Notes under the pieces: generated by a model
What the model was told of the DNA's origin: nothing
Seen by the model: the letters and a program-made list of their open reading frames with translations, nothing else
Database searches by the model: none
Origin: Sphingobium sp. AP50
GTDB taxonomy: Bacteria; Pseudomonadota; Alphaproteobacteria; Sphingomonadales; Sphingomonadaceae
Assembly (NCBI RefSeq): GCF_900109095.1
Contig: NZ_FNYZ01000001.1
Location: 434,001 to 498,000 of the forward strand
Direction: 5' to 3'
DNA length: 64,000 bases
Position numbers and translations under genes: made by a program
In this document: positions 1-7,640 of the stretch, one piece after another
Numbering within the stretch: the stretch's first letter is position 1
How the letters are laid out: each line of letters opens with the position of its first letter

Positions 1-20
1 GAGGAGGAGGCGAAATTTTA

Positions 21-64
21 TGAATTTGGAAAAGATTCATTTAATATCATATATTTGAATGAAT
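21..64. promoter_or_regulatory. AT-rich inverted repeats upstream of the rtc promoter, possible activator sites
   Basis: TGAAT (21-25) is answered by ATTCA (35-39), and ATTCATT (35-41) by AATGAAT (58-64). The stretch is much more AT-rich than its surroundings and ends 23 bases before the sigma-54 promoter. Sigma-54 promoters need an enhancer-binding activator (RtcR in enterobacteria), so this is a plausible site for one. The activator gene is not in the window and may lie to the left. The assignment is inference. Confidence 0.35.
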
Positions 65-86
65 GTTGATTGACGCCAGCGCACGG

Positions 87-103
87 TTGGCACGCCTCGT
101 GCT
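87..103 (+). promoter_or_regulatory. Sigma-54 (-24/-12) promoter of the RNA-repair operon
   Basis: TTGGCACG (87-94) and GTGCT (99-103) place the invariant GG (89-90) and GC (101-102) exactly ten bases apart, as a -24/-12 promoter requires. The only clear departure from consensus is G instead of T at 99. It points at rtcB, whose start is 113 bases further on. rtcBA operons of enterobacteria are known to be sigma-54 dependent. The sigma-54 gene itself is in this window at 33379-34896. Confidence 0.75.
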
Positions 104-216
104 AATATATTCCCGTCGATCGTGGCGGATTACGCGATCGGCGCGCGGAAGAGAGGGAGCGGCCGGAATGGGCCGGTCGCTCCTGAAATAAGCCGCTGAC
201 GATATTGGAATGAGCG

Positions 217-1443
217 ATGACCCAGACGACCTATGAAGTGCAGCATGTGGAAGGCGGAAAGCCGGTCAAGATGTGGACGCGCGGCGTGCCCGTCGACGAC
301 AAGGCGCGCGAGCAACTGCGCAAGGCGGCGCAGATGCCGTTCGTCTTCAAACATGTGGCGGCCATGCCCGACGTGCATGTCGGCATTGGCGCCACCGTCG
401 GTTCGGTGATCCCGACCAAGGGTGCGGTGATCCCGGCGGCAGTAGGCGTGGACATTGGCTGCGGCATGATGGCGGCGCGCACATCCCTGATGGCGAGCGA
501 TCTGCCCGACAATCTGGAAGGCATCCGATCGGCGATCGAGCGGGCGGTGCCGCATGGGCGTTCCGTAGGTCGCAGCAAGCGCGATACCGGTTCCTGGGGT
601 GACCCGCCGGCGGAGATCGTGGAGGCCTGGGCGACCTTGGTCGCGCGGTTCGACCGGATCACGGACAAATATCCCCGGTTCAAGAACACGAACCAACTCA
701 CCCATCTCGGCACGCTGGGGACGGGCAACCATTTCATCGAGCTGTGCCTCGATACTGAGCAGCGCGTGTGGATCATGCTCCATTCGGGCTCGCGCGGGGT
801 AGGCAATGCGATCGGCACCTTCTTCATCGAACTGGCCAAGCAGGACATGCGCAAGTGGTTCATCAACCTGCCCGACGAGGATCTGGCCTATTTCCCGGAA
901 GGGACCGACCATTTCGACGACTATGTCGAGGCGGTCGAATGGGCGCAGGACTTCGCGGCGCTGAACCGCCGGATGATGATGACCAACGTGATCCGGGCGC
1001 TGCGCGGTCAGATCGCTAAGCCCTTCGACGCCGAACTGGAAGCGGTGAACTGCCACCATAATTATGTGCGGCGGGAAAACCATTTCGGCGAAAATGTGCT
1101 CGTGACCCGCAAGGGCGCGGTGCGCGCGGCGGAGGGCGTGATGGGGATCATCCCCGGATCGATGGGCGCCAAGAGCTTCATCGTGCGCGGCCTTGGCAAC
1201 AAGGAGGCGTTCGAGAGCTGCTCGCACGGGGCGGGGCGGGTCATGTCGCGCACCCAGGCGAAGAAGCTGGTGACGCTCGACGAGCATATCGCCGACACGG
1301 CGGGCGTGGAGTGCCGCAAGGACGAAAGCGTCATCGACGAAACCCCGCGCGCCTACAAGCCGATCGAAGCCGTGATGGCCGCTCAGGCCGATCTGGTGGA
1401 GATCGTGCATACGTTGAAGCAGGTGGTGTGCGTGAAGGGGTGA
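217..1443 (+). CDS. rtcB: RtcB family RNA-splicing ligase
   Basis: RtcB joins RNA ends bearing 2',3'-cyclic phosphate or 3'-phosphate to 5'-OH ends, using GTP and Mn2+, in the cytoplasm. The 408-residue protein shows the family blocks: GVDIGCGM with the metal-binding Cys82, LHSGSRGVGN, NCHHNY, and SHGAGR with His337 at the place of the guanylylated histidine. At ~400 residues it belongs to the shorter bacterial RtcB group (the E. coli-type protein is of similar length). It is the first gene behind a sigma-54 promoter and is followed by a small unknown gene and rtcA, so it is part of a damage-response RNA-repair operon. The ATG at 217 follows a weak GGAATGAG ribosome site. The identification is firm. 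The substrate RNA cannot be read from the sequence. Confidence 0.95.
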   Translation: MTQTTYEVQHVEGGKPVKMWTRGVPVDDKAREQLRKAAQMPFVFKHVAAMPDVHVGIGATVGSVIPTKGAVIPAAVGVDIGCGMMAARTSLMASDLPDNLEGIRSAIERAVPHGRSVGRSKRDTGSWGDPPAEIVEAWATLVARFDRITDKYPRFKNTNQLTHLGTLGTGNHFIELCLDTEQRVWIMLHSGSRGVGNAIGTFFIELAKQDMRKWFINLPDEDLAYFPEGTDHFDDYVEAVEWAQDFAALNRRMMMTNVIRALRGQIAKPFDAELEAVNCHHNYVRRENHFGENVLVTRKGAVRAAEGVMGIIPGSMGAKSFIVRGLGNKEAFESCSHGAGRVMSRTQAKKLVTLDEHIADTAGVECRKDESVIDETPRAYKPIEAVMAAQADLVEIVHTLKQVVCVKG

Positions 1444-1531
1444 AACGGGATCAAGCGGCATGCCGGGGGCGTGCCGCCCCGTTTCACCGGCCGCGCAAGC
1501 GGCCGTGGCGCGGCATGACTAGGACCGAACG

Positions 1532-1963
1532 ATGTATAAAGCACTTTATTGTAACCGCTGCCGGACTCGGTTGACCTCGCCGCTCGACATTCGCCCAGCG
1601 ATTGAGTCGGATTCAATGCGCGGTCTTTCCAAAGATGGTCAGGACATAGCGCCCCAAGGCGTTGCCTATCTGTCTGACCGCATCGCGCCTTGGTTGGGTC
1701 GATATCATGGTCCTTTGTCCTTTGTCCCGCAATATTGGCTGAACCCAAATGACCTTGCCGATACAGTGTCGGATAGCGCTGACTCCCGGCTGACCGCCGG
1801 TTGTTGTGGGGTGGCGGGATTCAATGGGCCGAACCAGATATGCCGCTGCAAAGCGGTAATCGGTACGCTGCATGACGATTGCATGTGGCCGAGCTTTTTC
1901 ATTCCTGAACCCGCAACAACCACGATGCGGGACATGACGGACGATTACTGGAATTACGAATGA
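1532..1963 (+). CDS. Cys-rich hypothetical protein between rtcB and rtcA
   Basis: I do not recognise this 143-residue protein. It has an N-terminal CxxC (Cys7, Cys10) and a second cysteine group near the C-terminus (Cys91, Cys92, Cys104, Cys106, Cys117), which together suggest a bound metal such as zinc. There is no signal peptide or membrane segment. That it is real is supported by an AGGA ribosome site eight bases before its ATG and by its TGA overlapping the rtcA start as ATGA, typical of translational coupling. It lies inside an RNA-repair operon, so a role as adaptor, RNA-binding partner or regulator of RtcA/RtcB is the natural guess. That role is inference. It is not archease, whose signature is absent. 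Confidence 0.7.
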   Translation: MYKALYCNRCRTRLTSPLDIRPAIESDSMRGLSKDGQDIAPQGVAYLSDRIAPWLGRYHGPLSFVPQYWLNPNDLADTVSDSADSRLTAGCCGVAGFNGPNQICRCKAVIGTLHDDCMWPSFFIPEPATTTMRDMTDDYWNYE

Positions 1964-2973
1964 TCATTATCGACGGATCGGAAGGCGAAGGTGGGGGGCA
2001 GGTGGTGCGCAATGCGTGCGCGCTGTCGCTCGTTACCGGTACGCCCGTGCGGATCGAGAATGTCCGCGCCAGGCGGTCCAAGTCGGGCCTGATGCGCCAG
2101 CATGTGACCGCGATCGAGGCCGCTTGCGTCATCGGCAATGCCGAATGTGAGGGGCTGATGGTCGGATCGTCGGCGCTGACCTTCCGGCCGGGCAAGGTGG
2201 TGCCGGGCGACTATCGTTTCGCCGTCGGCACGGCCGGATCGACCGGGTTGGTGCTCCAGACGGTGCTGATGCCGCTGTTGCTGGCGGACGCGCCTTCGCG
2301 GCTGGTGCTGGAGGGCGGCACGCATAATATGCTGGCACCGCCGTTCGATTTTATCGCGCGCAGTTTCCTGCCGGTCATCAACCGCATGGGGCCGAGCGTC
2401 TCGGCGCGGCTGGTACGGCATGGCTTTTACCCGCGCGGGGGCGGACGGATCGAGGTGGACATCACGCCCGCGCCCTTGCGGCCGATCGATTGCGTCGTGC
2501 GCGGCGCGGCGATCAGCGTCAGCGGCGCGGCGCTGGTCGCGGGGCTGCCCTTCGCCATTGCGGAGCGCGAGATCGGAAAGGTGCGCAAGGAACTGAACTG
2601 GTCCGAACGCGAAGCCTATATTCGCGAGCTGCCCGCCGATCAGGGGCCGGGCAATATTCTGCTGCTGGAGGCAGAATATGAGCATGTGACCGAGATCGTC
2701 AGCGGCTTCGGCCAGTTGGGCGTCACCGCCGAGCAGGTCGCCAAGCGGGCGATCGGCCGGATGCGTGGCTATCTGGAGAGTGAGGCCTTTGCCGGCCCGT
2801 ATCTGGCGGACCAGTTGCTGTTGCCCTTTGCCCTGGCGGGCGGGGGCAGCTTCACGACGGTGAAGCCCAGCCAGCACAGTCTGACTGCGGCCGATGTCAT
2901 CGCGCAGTTTCTGGGACGGCGGCCGACATTCGTGCAGCAGCCGGGCGGTGTGCATCTGATGACGTTGCGGTGA
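1960..2973 (+). CDS. rtcA: RNA 3'-terminal phosphate cyclase
   Basis: RtcA converts RNA 3'-phosphate ends to 2',3'-cyclic phosphates using ATP, through a covalent AMP-histidine, and so prepares ends for RtcB. The 337-residue length is normal for the family. The N-terminus carries the signature DGSEGEGGGQ. The PSQHSL motif near the end places His306 at the position of the adenylated histidine of E. coli RtcA. GTAGSTGLVLQT and FYPRGGGR are further family blocks. Its start overlaps the stop of the upstream Cys-rich gene (ATGA), and rtcB lies before that, so the three are translated from one message. A 275-bp structured spacer separates it from the AAA+ ATPase gene. Confidence 0.95.
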   Translation: MIIIDGSEGEGGGQVVRNACALSLVTGTPVRIENVRARRSKSGLMRQHVTAIEAACVIGNAECEGLMVGSSALTFRPGKVVPGDYRFAVGTAGSTGLVLQTVLMPLLLADAPSRLVLEGGTHNMLAPPFDFIARSFLPVINRMGPSVSARLVRHGFYPRGGGRIEVDITPAPLRPIDCVVRGAAISVSGAALVAGLPFAIAEREIGKVRKELNWSEREAYIRELPADQGPGNILLLEAEYEHVTEIVSGFGQLGVTAEQVAKRAIGRMRGYLESEAFAGPYLADQLLLPFALAGGGSFTTVKPSQHSLTAADVIAQFLGRRPTFVQQPGGVHLMTLR

Positions 2974-3248
2974 AGCCGTTGCGCGGCCGTTGCGATTGCT
3001 GTAATGACCGCGCCGTTCGCAGGGCATCCCGCCCGCATGAACCGGAGTAAATGGATTGCTGGACCTCACGCCTTTCACAGGCGCGGTCAGCAGCTTCCGT
3101 TCGCTGCCCTAGGCGCCTCGATCGACCGAGGCGATGCTGTGGGCGTGATGCGGAACTGCCGCCCGTAGCCAAAACCAGATGGACAGATGCGAACCCCGCA
3201 TGCCTGCTGCCGATGCAGGGGCGTGCCGTTCGCGCGGACGGATGATTT
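2974..3248 (+). other. Hairpin-rich spacer, candidate structured RNA
   Basis: This 275-bp spacer lies between rtcA and the AAA+ ATPase gene and has no convincing reading frame. It is dense in inverted repeats. CGCCT(3069)-TTCAC-AGGCG(3083) is nested in GACC(3062)/GGTC(3088) and GCT/AGC. Others are CGCCTCG(3114-3120)/CGAGGCG(3127-3133), GGGCG(3141)/CGCCC(3164), ATGCG(3187)/CGCAT(3201), and CCTGC(3203)/GCAGG(3219) with a 7-base loop. A near-identical direct repeat (GCCGTT then GCGCGG or CGCGCGG) lies at each end, at 2975 and 3225. In Salmonella, Y RNAs with a tRNA-like part are encoded in the rtc operon. Whether this is comparable is inference. It is not a recognisable tRNA, since no T-loop was found. 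Confidence 0.45.
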
Positions 3249-5189
3249 ATGGACGAATGGACGATCGTCCGGAGCCTGGCGCTCCGGATCGGCGCGGCGG
3301 GCGATGTGCGCCTGACCCGCGCCCTTGATAATTGGGCCGATACCCATGCCGACTGGCTGGGCCTGACCGACACGCGCGACTGGACCGCCGCCTGCGCCAT
3401 GCTGGCGCCGGATGCGGAGGCCGGCGCGGTGCCGCATGTGCTGGCCGTCGCGGATGTGCTGGCACAGGCGCTGGCGCTCGAAGCGTTCGATGCGGCCCTG
3501 CTGCGGATGCTGGTCGCGGTCGACCGGCTGCCGCGCATGGCGGCGCTGGCGCGGCTGTGGAGCGAGCATGGTCGCGACCTCCCCGGACTGCTGGGCGAGA
3601 TGGCGGGCGCAAGCGGGCTGGAGGCGGACCGGGCGGTCCGGCGCAGCGCGCTGCTGCGCCTCGACCTCGCGACCTTCCGGGTGAACCGGCAGGGCGTGGT
3701 GGAGGTGGACCTGCGCTGGCCGCTGGAACGGTTGCTGGACCGGGCGTCGGCGGAGCATGACTCCGTCGTGGCGACGCTGGTCGGCGCGCATCAGGCGGCC
3801 CGGCTGTCGCTGGAGGATTTCGCGCATGTCGAGGATGCGGACTTTCTGGTCCGGCTGCTCGGTGGCGCCGCTTCGGCGCGTGCGCCGGGCGTCAACATCC
3901 TGATCCATGGCCCGCCCGGCACCGGCAAGACCGAACTGGCTCGCACGCTGGCGGCGTCGGCCGGCCTCGCTCTGCATGGTGTGGGTGAGGCGGATGATGA
4001 TGGCGACGAACCCAGCCGCTGGGACCGGGTCTGCGCCCTGCAACTGGCGCAGCGGATGGTCGCGCCGGTGGGTCGCGCGGTGCTGCTGTTCGATGAGATG
4101 GAGGATCTGATCGGCGACGCGCGCCCGTCGACAGGGGACTGGGTGAGCGGTCGGCAAGGCAGCAAGATCTTCGTCAATCGCCTGCTGGAAACCAATGCCG
4201 TGCCGGTGATCTGGACCACCAATACGATCGGCAATGTCGATGATGCGATCCTGCGGCGGATGAGCTTCGTGCTGAAACTGGACCTGCCGTCGCCCAGCGC
4301 GGCGCGGCGCATGCTGGAGCGGGTGGCGCGGGAAGAAGCGGTCACGCCCCATGCCGATGTCGAAATGCTGCTCGACCGGGCGCCGGAAGCGGCCATGGTG
4401 CTGCGGGTGGCGATGCGGGCTGCGCGACTGGCGCAGGAACCGGACGGCGGCGCCCGCCCGGCGACGGCGCTGGTCAAGGCGCTGCGCGGATCGGAACTGC
4501 CGCCGCTGGTGGGCGATCGCCTCGACCTCGACCTGTTCGAGACGGACCGGCCGCTGGCATCGTTGATGGCGCAACTGGCGGATCGGGGCGCGGCGGACGT
4601 TTCGCTGCTGCTGACCGGGCCACCCGGCACCGGCAAGACGGCGCTTGCTCATCATCTCGCCAGGGCGATGGACCGGCCTCTGGTGGTGCAGCGGGCGTCC
4701 GACCTGCTGTCCCGCTGGGTCGGCGGGACCGAGCAGGCGATTGCCGAGGCCTTCGCGCAGGCGCGGGAGCGCGGCCATGTGCTGTTGTTCGACGAGGTGG
4801 ATTCGCTGCTGTTCGACCGTACTGGCGCGCGGCACAACTGGGAGGCGGGGCAGGTTAACGAGATGCTGACCTGGCTCGACAGCCATCCGCTGCCGGTGAT
4901 CGCGGCAACCAACCATGTCTGCCGACTGGACCCGGCCGCGCTGCGTCGTTTCGTGTTCAAGCTGGATCTGGCGCCGCTGGGGCCGGAACGGGTGGCGCGC
5001 GCCTTTCAGCGCTTTTTCGGGATAGATGCGCCGACCGATATCGCGGCGCTGACCATGTTGACGCCGGGCGACTTTGCGGCGGTGAAGCGGCAGTTGCGTC
5101 ATGCCCCTGCGCGTGATGCGCAGGATTTATTGGCGCGGCTGCGGGCAGAGGCGGACTGGCGGCAGGAGGGGGAGCGGATCGGGTTTTGA
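3249..5189 (+). CDS. Double AAA+ ATPase associated with the rtc operon
   Basis: A 646-residue cytoplasmic protein with a ~200-residue helical N-terminal region and two AAA+ modules. Module 1 has a Walker A GPPGTGKT near residue 221 and a Walker B LLFDEMED near 279. Module 2 has an identical Walker A near 457 and Walker B LLFDEVDS near 511. Both show a sensor-1 Asn (TTNT, ATNH) and a downstream DPAALRR-type arginine pair, as in spastin/Cdc48-like remodelling ATPases. It has no sigma-54 interaction loop (GAFTGA) and no helix-turn-helix, so it is not RtcR. The same strand and order suggest it belongs to the RNA-repair operon, perhaps remodelling an RNA-protein complex. That role is inference. 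The start follows a weak GGACGGA. Confidence 0.85.
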   Translation: MDEWTIVRSLALRIGAAGDVRLTRALDNWADTHADWLGLTDTRDWTAACAMLAPDAEAGAVPHVLAVADVLAQALALEAFDAALLRMLVAVDRLPRMAALARLWSEHGRDLPGLLGEMAGASGLEADRAVRRSALLRLDLATFRVNRQGVVEVDLRWPLERLLDRASAEHDSVVATLVGAHQAARLSLEDFAHVEDADFLVRLLGGAASARAPGVNILIHGPPGTGKTELARTLAASAGLALHGVGEADDDGDEPSRWDRVCALQLAQRMVAPVGRAVLLFDEMEDLIGDARPSTGDWVSGRQGSKIFVNRLLETNAVPVIWTTNTIGNVDDAILRRMSFVLKLDLPSPSAARRMLERVAREEAVTPHADVEMLLDRAPEAAMVLRVAMRAARLAQEPDGGARPATALVKALRGSELPPLVGDRLDLDLFETDRPLASLMAQLADRGAADVSLLLTGPPGTGKTALAHHLARAMDRPLVVQRASDLLSRWVGGTEQAIAEAFAQARERGHVLLFDEVDSLLFDRTGARHNWEAGQVNEMLTWLDSHPLPVIAATNHVCRLDPAALRRFVFKLDLAPLGPERVARAFQRFFGIDAPTDIAALTMLTPGDFAAVKRQLRHAPARDAQDLLARLRAEADWRQEGERIGF

Positions 5190-5227
5190 TTGGCTTTTCG
5201 ACCCGGCCTGTCTTCCGGGCCGACTCA

Positions 5228-6185
5228 AGAATGTGTCCGTTGAGATTGAATCGGTAGGGATTCCCAAGTTGGCGTGGTTGTGATTCAAGTTTCCTGCTGG
5301 GCAGGAGGCCAGCAGCGATGCCTCAAGCCTGTTCAGGGGATTTTCGGGAGCGTGTGGCGGCGGCGATATTGTCGGGCAGAACGGGTCGCGAGGTGGCGAC
5401 GGCATTTGGCGTGAGCGTTGCGAGTGCGCTGAAGTGGTCGCAGCGACTGTGCGACACGGGCAGTGCCGCCTCGCTTCCGATGAGCGGTCACAAACCAGGT
5501 GTTTTGGCGGACGAACAGGGATGGATGCTGCCGCCGCTTGAGGAATGCCCGCATCTGACCGTGCAGGGCCTGGCGGCGGAGCTGGTCGAGCGCGGCTATC
5601 GGGTCAGCCCCAATGCGGTATGATCGTTGCTCCGCAAAGCCGGTCACAGCTTCAAAAAAAAAGCCTGTTCGCCAGCGAGCAGGATCGTCCGAAGATTGCG
5701 CGTCGGCGAGCACAGTGGAAGAAGTGATCCCAGGCGTCTGGTCGAAGTGTGCTAGCAAGCTCGTCGCCAAGGCTCCCTTCGGCCAGTTGAAGACCCTGGC
5801 CTTCGTGGCAGCGCTACGCTGCGACCCCCTGCGTGTTGGACGGGCCGGTCAACGGCCAGCTCTGCACCGCCTATGTCGAGCAGTCCCTCGTGCTGACCCT
5901 GTCGCCTGGCGACATCGTCATCATGGACAATCTGGGCAGCCACAAAGGCCAGGCCATCCGGGCCGCAGGCGCCAGGTTTCCGTTCCTGCCGCCTTACATT
6001 CCAGACCTCAATCCGATCGAACAAGTCTTCGCAAAGCTCAAGCTGCTCTTGCGCAAAGCCGCCGAACGTACCGTCGAGGCGACATGGCAGTGCATCGGAC
6101 AACTGCTCAATGCCTTCCCGCCGCACGAGTGCGCAAATTACCTTGGGAACAGCGGATAAGCCTCAATCTAATCAGGACAGACTCT
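5228..6185 (+). mobile_element. Decayed IS630-family insertion sequence
   Basis: The ends are imperfect inverted repeats. On the left, AGAATGTGTCC (5228-5238) and AGATTGA (5243-5249) match the reverse complement of the right end, AGAGTCTGTCC followed by AGATTGA (6163-6185), with two mismatches and one spacing change. Between them is a disrupted IS630-type transposase. The element lies between the RNA-repair operon and the TetR locus and no longer encodes an intact transposase. A TA target duplication, expected for IS630, is not clearly preserved. Confidence 0.8.
5318..6159 (+). pseudogene. IS630-family transposase pseudogene
   Basis: Pieces of one transposase lie in three frames. The N-terminal helix-turn-helix (DFRERVAAAILSG to RVSPNAV) ends at TGA (5621-5623), where the family has Trp (TGG to TGA). 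The next residues, SLLRKAGHSF, lead into a run of nine A (5653-5661), after which the family sequence SLFASEQDRP continues only in another frame. That fits loss of one A or a -1 slip. After ARRRAQWKK a deletion removes the block with the first catalytic Asp (DETW in the family). The sequence resumes at KLVAKAPFG, shifts frame again, and ends with MDNLGSHK (second Asp) and NPIEQ (catalytic Glu). It cannot be an active DDE enzyme. Confidence 0.85.
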
Positions 6186-6341
6186 AGTTACTTCCGTTAC
6201 AGTCCGTGGATCAGCTCACGCCGGTGCAGCGCATCTTCCGTGTCGAGAATTTCGATATTTGGCAAACGAGGCAAGCGGTAGGTGACCTGCCGTCTGGCGG
6301 TCATACTGGACTGTTTCGTGTTGCGCGATATGGAAGGCGAC

Positions 6342-7538
6342 ATGAACGCTCCGGCAGACCGCATGGCCATCCGCAACGCGGCGGCCAATATCACCATCGT
6401 CGATGCCGCGCGCACGGTGATCGCCGAACTCGGTCTGGCCGGCATGAGCCTGCGGACCGTTGCGGAGCAGGCAGAGATGTCAGTCGGATCGATCAGCTAT
6501 CGTATCGGCGATCGCGCTGCGCTGGTCACGGCTGTCATCGCACGCGAGATCGAACTTGCTGATGCCGTAGCCAAGGGTTTCCTGCTGCGGCTCAACGGGA
6601 TCGAACCGGTCGGTGCGGGTTTGCTGCCCGATCTGGTTGGCGCCTGGCTCGACCTGATGGCGGGCGAGCAGCGCATCTCGGCCATTGTTACCTGTGAACT
6701 GGCGCTGCTCGCCAGCCGGATACCAGAAACCGTACCAGATGTGCCCCGGCTGATCGATCGGTCGGCGGCGATGTGGCGGGAGATGCTGAAGATGTCGCCG
6801 GACGGCGACCGGCTGGCTGATGCGATCCACGCCTATTGCCTTGACGAGCGCCCCTTCTCGATCGCGCTTGGCGACATGGCCGACTATCGGTTGTTGCGCC
6901 AGTCGACCATACGAGCTTTGTTGCGCGATCCGGCAGAGGCACCTGCGCCGGCGGCAAGCCAATGGCATATGGCGTTGGTCGATCGCCTCGCAGTGCCATC
7001 GGCCGATGCACTGGACGCCGCCGGCATCATACCCCAGGGGCCGAAGGCCGCGCTGGCCGACCATGTCGCCGACCTGATCGTCGCAGATGGCGTGGGCGCG
7101 CTGTCGCACCGTGCGGTCGCCCAGGCGTCGGGCATGGCAGCGTCGAGCGTCGCCCATCATTTCCCGACCCATCGCGACATCGTCTTCGGCGGGGTGGAGG
7201 CGATCTATCGTCGGATGCGGACGGACATTCGCGCCTCAAACGGCACCGCGCCTGGCAGCGGCGCGATTATCCAACTGACCCATGAGAGCGCACTGCTTGC
7301 CAATCGCAATCCCGCCTTTCTGCCTTTCGCTATCGATATGCGGCGGCGGCGAGCGGAAAATGTCCATGTGCAGGTGGCGGAATGGATCGACGTGCCGGTC
7401 GATGGCGATCGCGCGCGGGTACAGGCGATCGTTGTCGCGCTGATCGGCCATGGCCTTGAAATCCTTGCCCGTGGCGCATTGGTCGAACCATTCCCGGACA
7501 TGTCCCGGCATTTCGCAAGAATCGAACGATCGTCTTAA
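6342..7538 (+). CDS. Tandem-domain TetR family regulator
   Basis: A 398-residue protein, about twice a normal TetR repressor. An N-terminal TetR DNA-binding domain (about residues 19-61, with MSLRTVAEQAEMSVGSISYR) and its ligand domain are followed by a second TetR-type DNA-binding domain (about 235-285, with LSHRAVAQASGMAASSVAHHF) and a second ligand-type region. It looks like two repressors fused head to tail, so one chain could act as an intramolecular dimer. The ATG at 6342 is preferred over in-frame codons at 6282 and 6330 because GGAAGG lies just before it. It precedes a TonB receptor, PI-PLC and GH1 genes, and a 19-bp repeat that looks like its operator overlaps its own stop codon. Confidence 0.85.
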   Translation: MNAPADRMAIRNAAANITIVDAARTVIAELGLAGMSLRTVAEQAEMSVGSISYRIGDRAALVTAVIAREIELADAVAKGFLLRLNGIEPVGAGLLPDLVGAWLDLMAGEQRISAIVTCELALLASRIPETVPDVPRLIDRSAAMWREMLKMSPDGDRLADAIHAYCLDERPFSIALGDMADYRLLRQSTIRALLRDPAEAPAPAASQWHMALVDRLAVPSADALDAAGIIPQGPKAALADHVADLIVADGVGALSHRAVAQASGMAASSVAHHFPTHRDIVFGGVEAIYRRMRTDIRASNGTAPGSGAIIQLTHESALLANRNPAFLPFAIDMRRRRAENVHVQVAEWIDVPVDGDRARVQAIVVALIGHGLEILARGALVEPFPDMSRHFARIERSS

Positions 7539-7539
7539 A
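7521..7539 (+). promoter_or_regulatory. TetR operator-like site, copy 1
   Basis: ATCGAACGATCGTCTTAAA contains the palindromic core ACGATCGT. It overlaps the last codons and the stop of the tandem TetR gene. The identical 19-mer recurs 42 bases further on, four helical turns away, so both sites face the same side of the DNA. Binding by the neighbouring regulator is inferred from position and symmetry. Confidence 0.65.
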
Positions 7540-7562
7540 TATAAATTTAATTGGATAAATTG

Positions 7563-7581
7563 ATCGAACGATCGTCTTAAA
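7563..7581 (+). promoter_or_regulatory. TetR operator-like site, copy 2
   Basis: Second exact copy of the 19-mer at 7521-7539, with the ACGATCGT core. The 23 bases between the copies are almost pure A/T (7540-7562) and probably contain the receptor promoter, so a bound repressor would block it. The TonB receptor starts 60 bases downstream. Confidence 0.65.
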
Positions 7582-7640
7582 ACGGTAAAACTGAGATTCT
7601 AGTGCGCGGCCCAACGGTTCGATGGGACGGAGCAAGAATC

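Noticed and set aside
3062..3091. A stem-loop with a 7-base loop TTTCACA that could be read as a UCA (selenocysteine-like) anticodon arm
   Set aside because: No matching acceptor stem, D-arm or T-loop (TTCRANY) surrounds it, so it is not a tRNA gene.
3087..5102. Long open frame opposite the AAA+ ATPase gene
   Set aside because: Arg/Gln/His-rich product with no family pattern; a by-product of GC-rich codon use on the coding strand. The same holds for long frames opposite the receptors (e.g. 17534-20113, 8988-11234, 39845-41944).
6197..6330. Minus-strand frame ending in a plausible protein-like tail just after the IS relic
   Set aside because: Only ~30 residues look protein-like, the rest is antisense of the TetR gene, and no family could be named.
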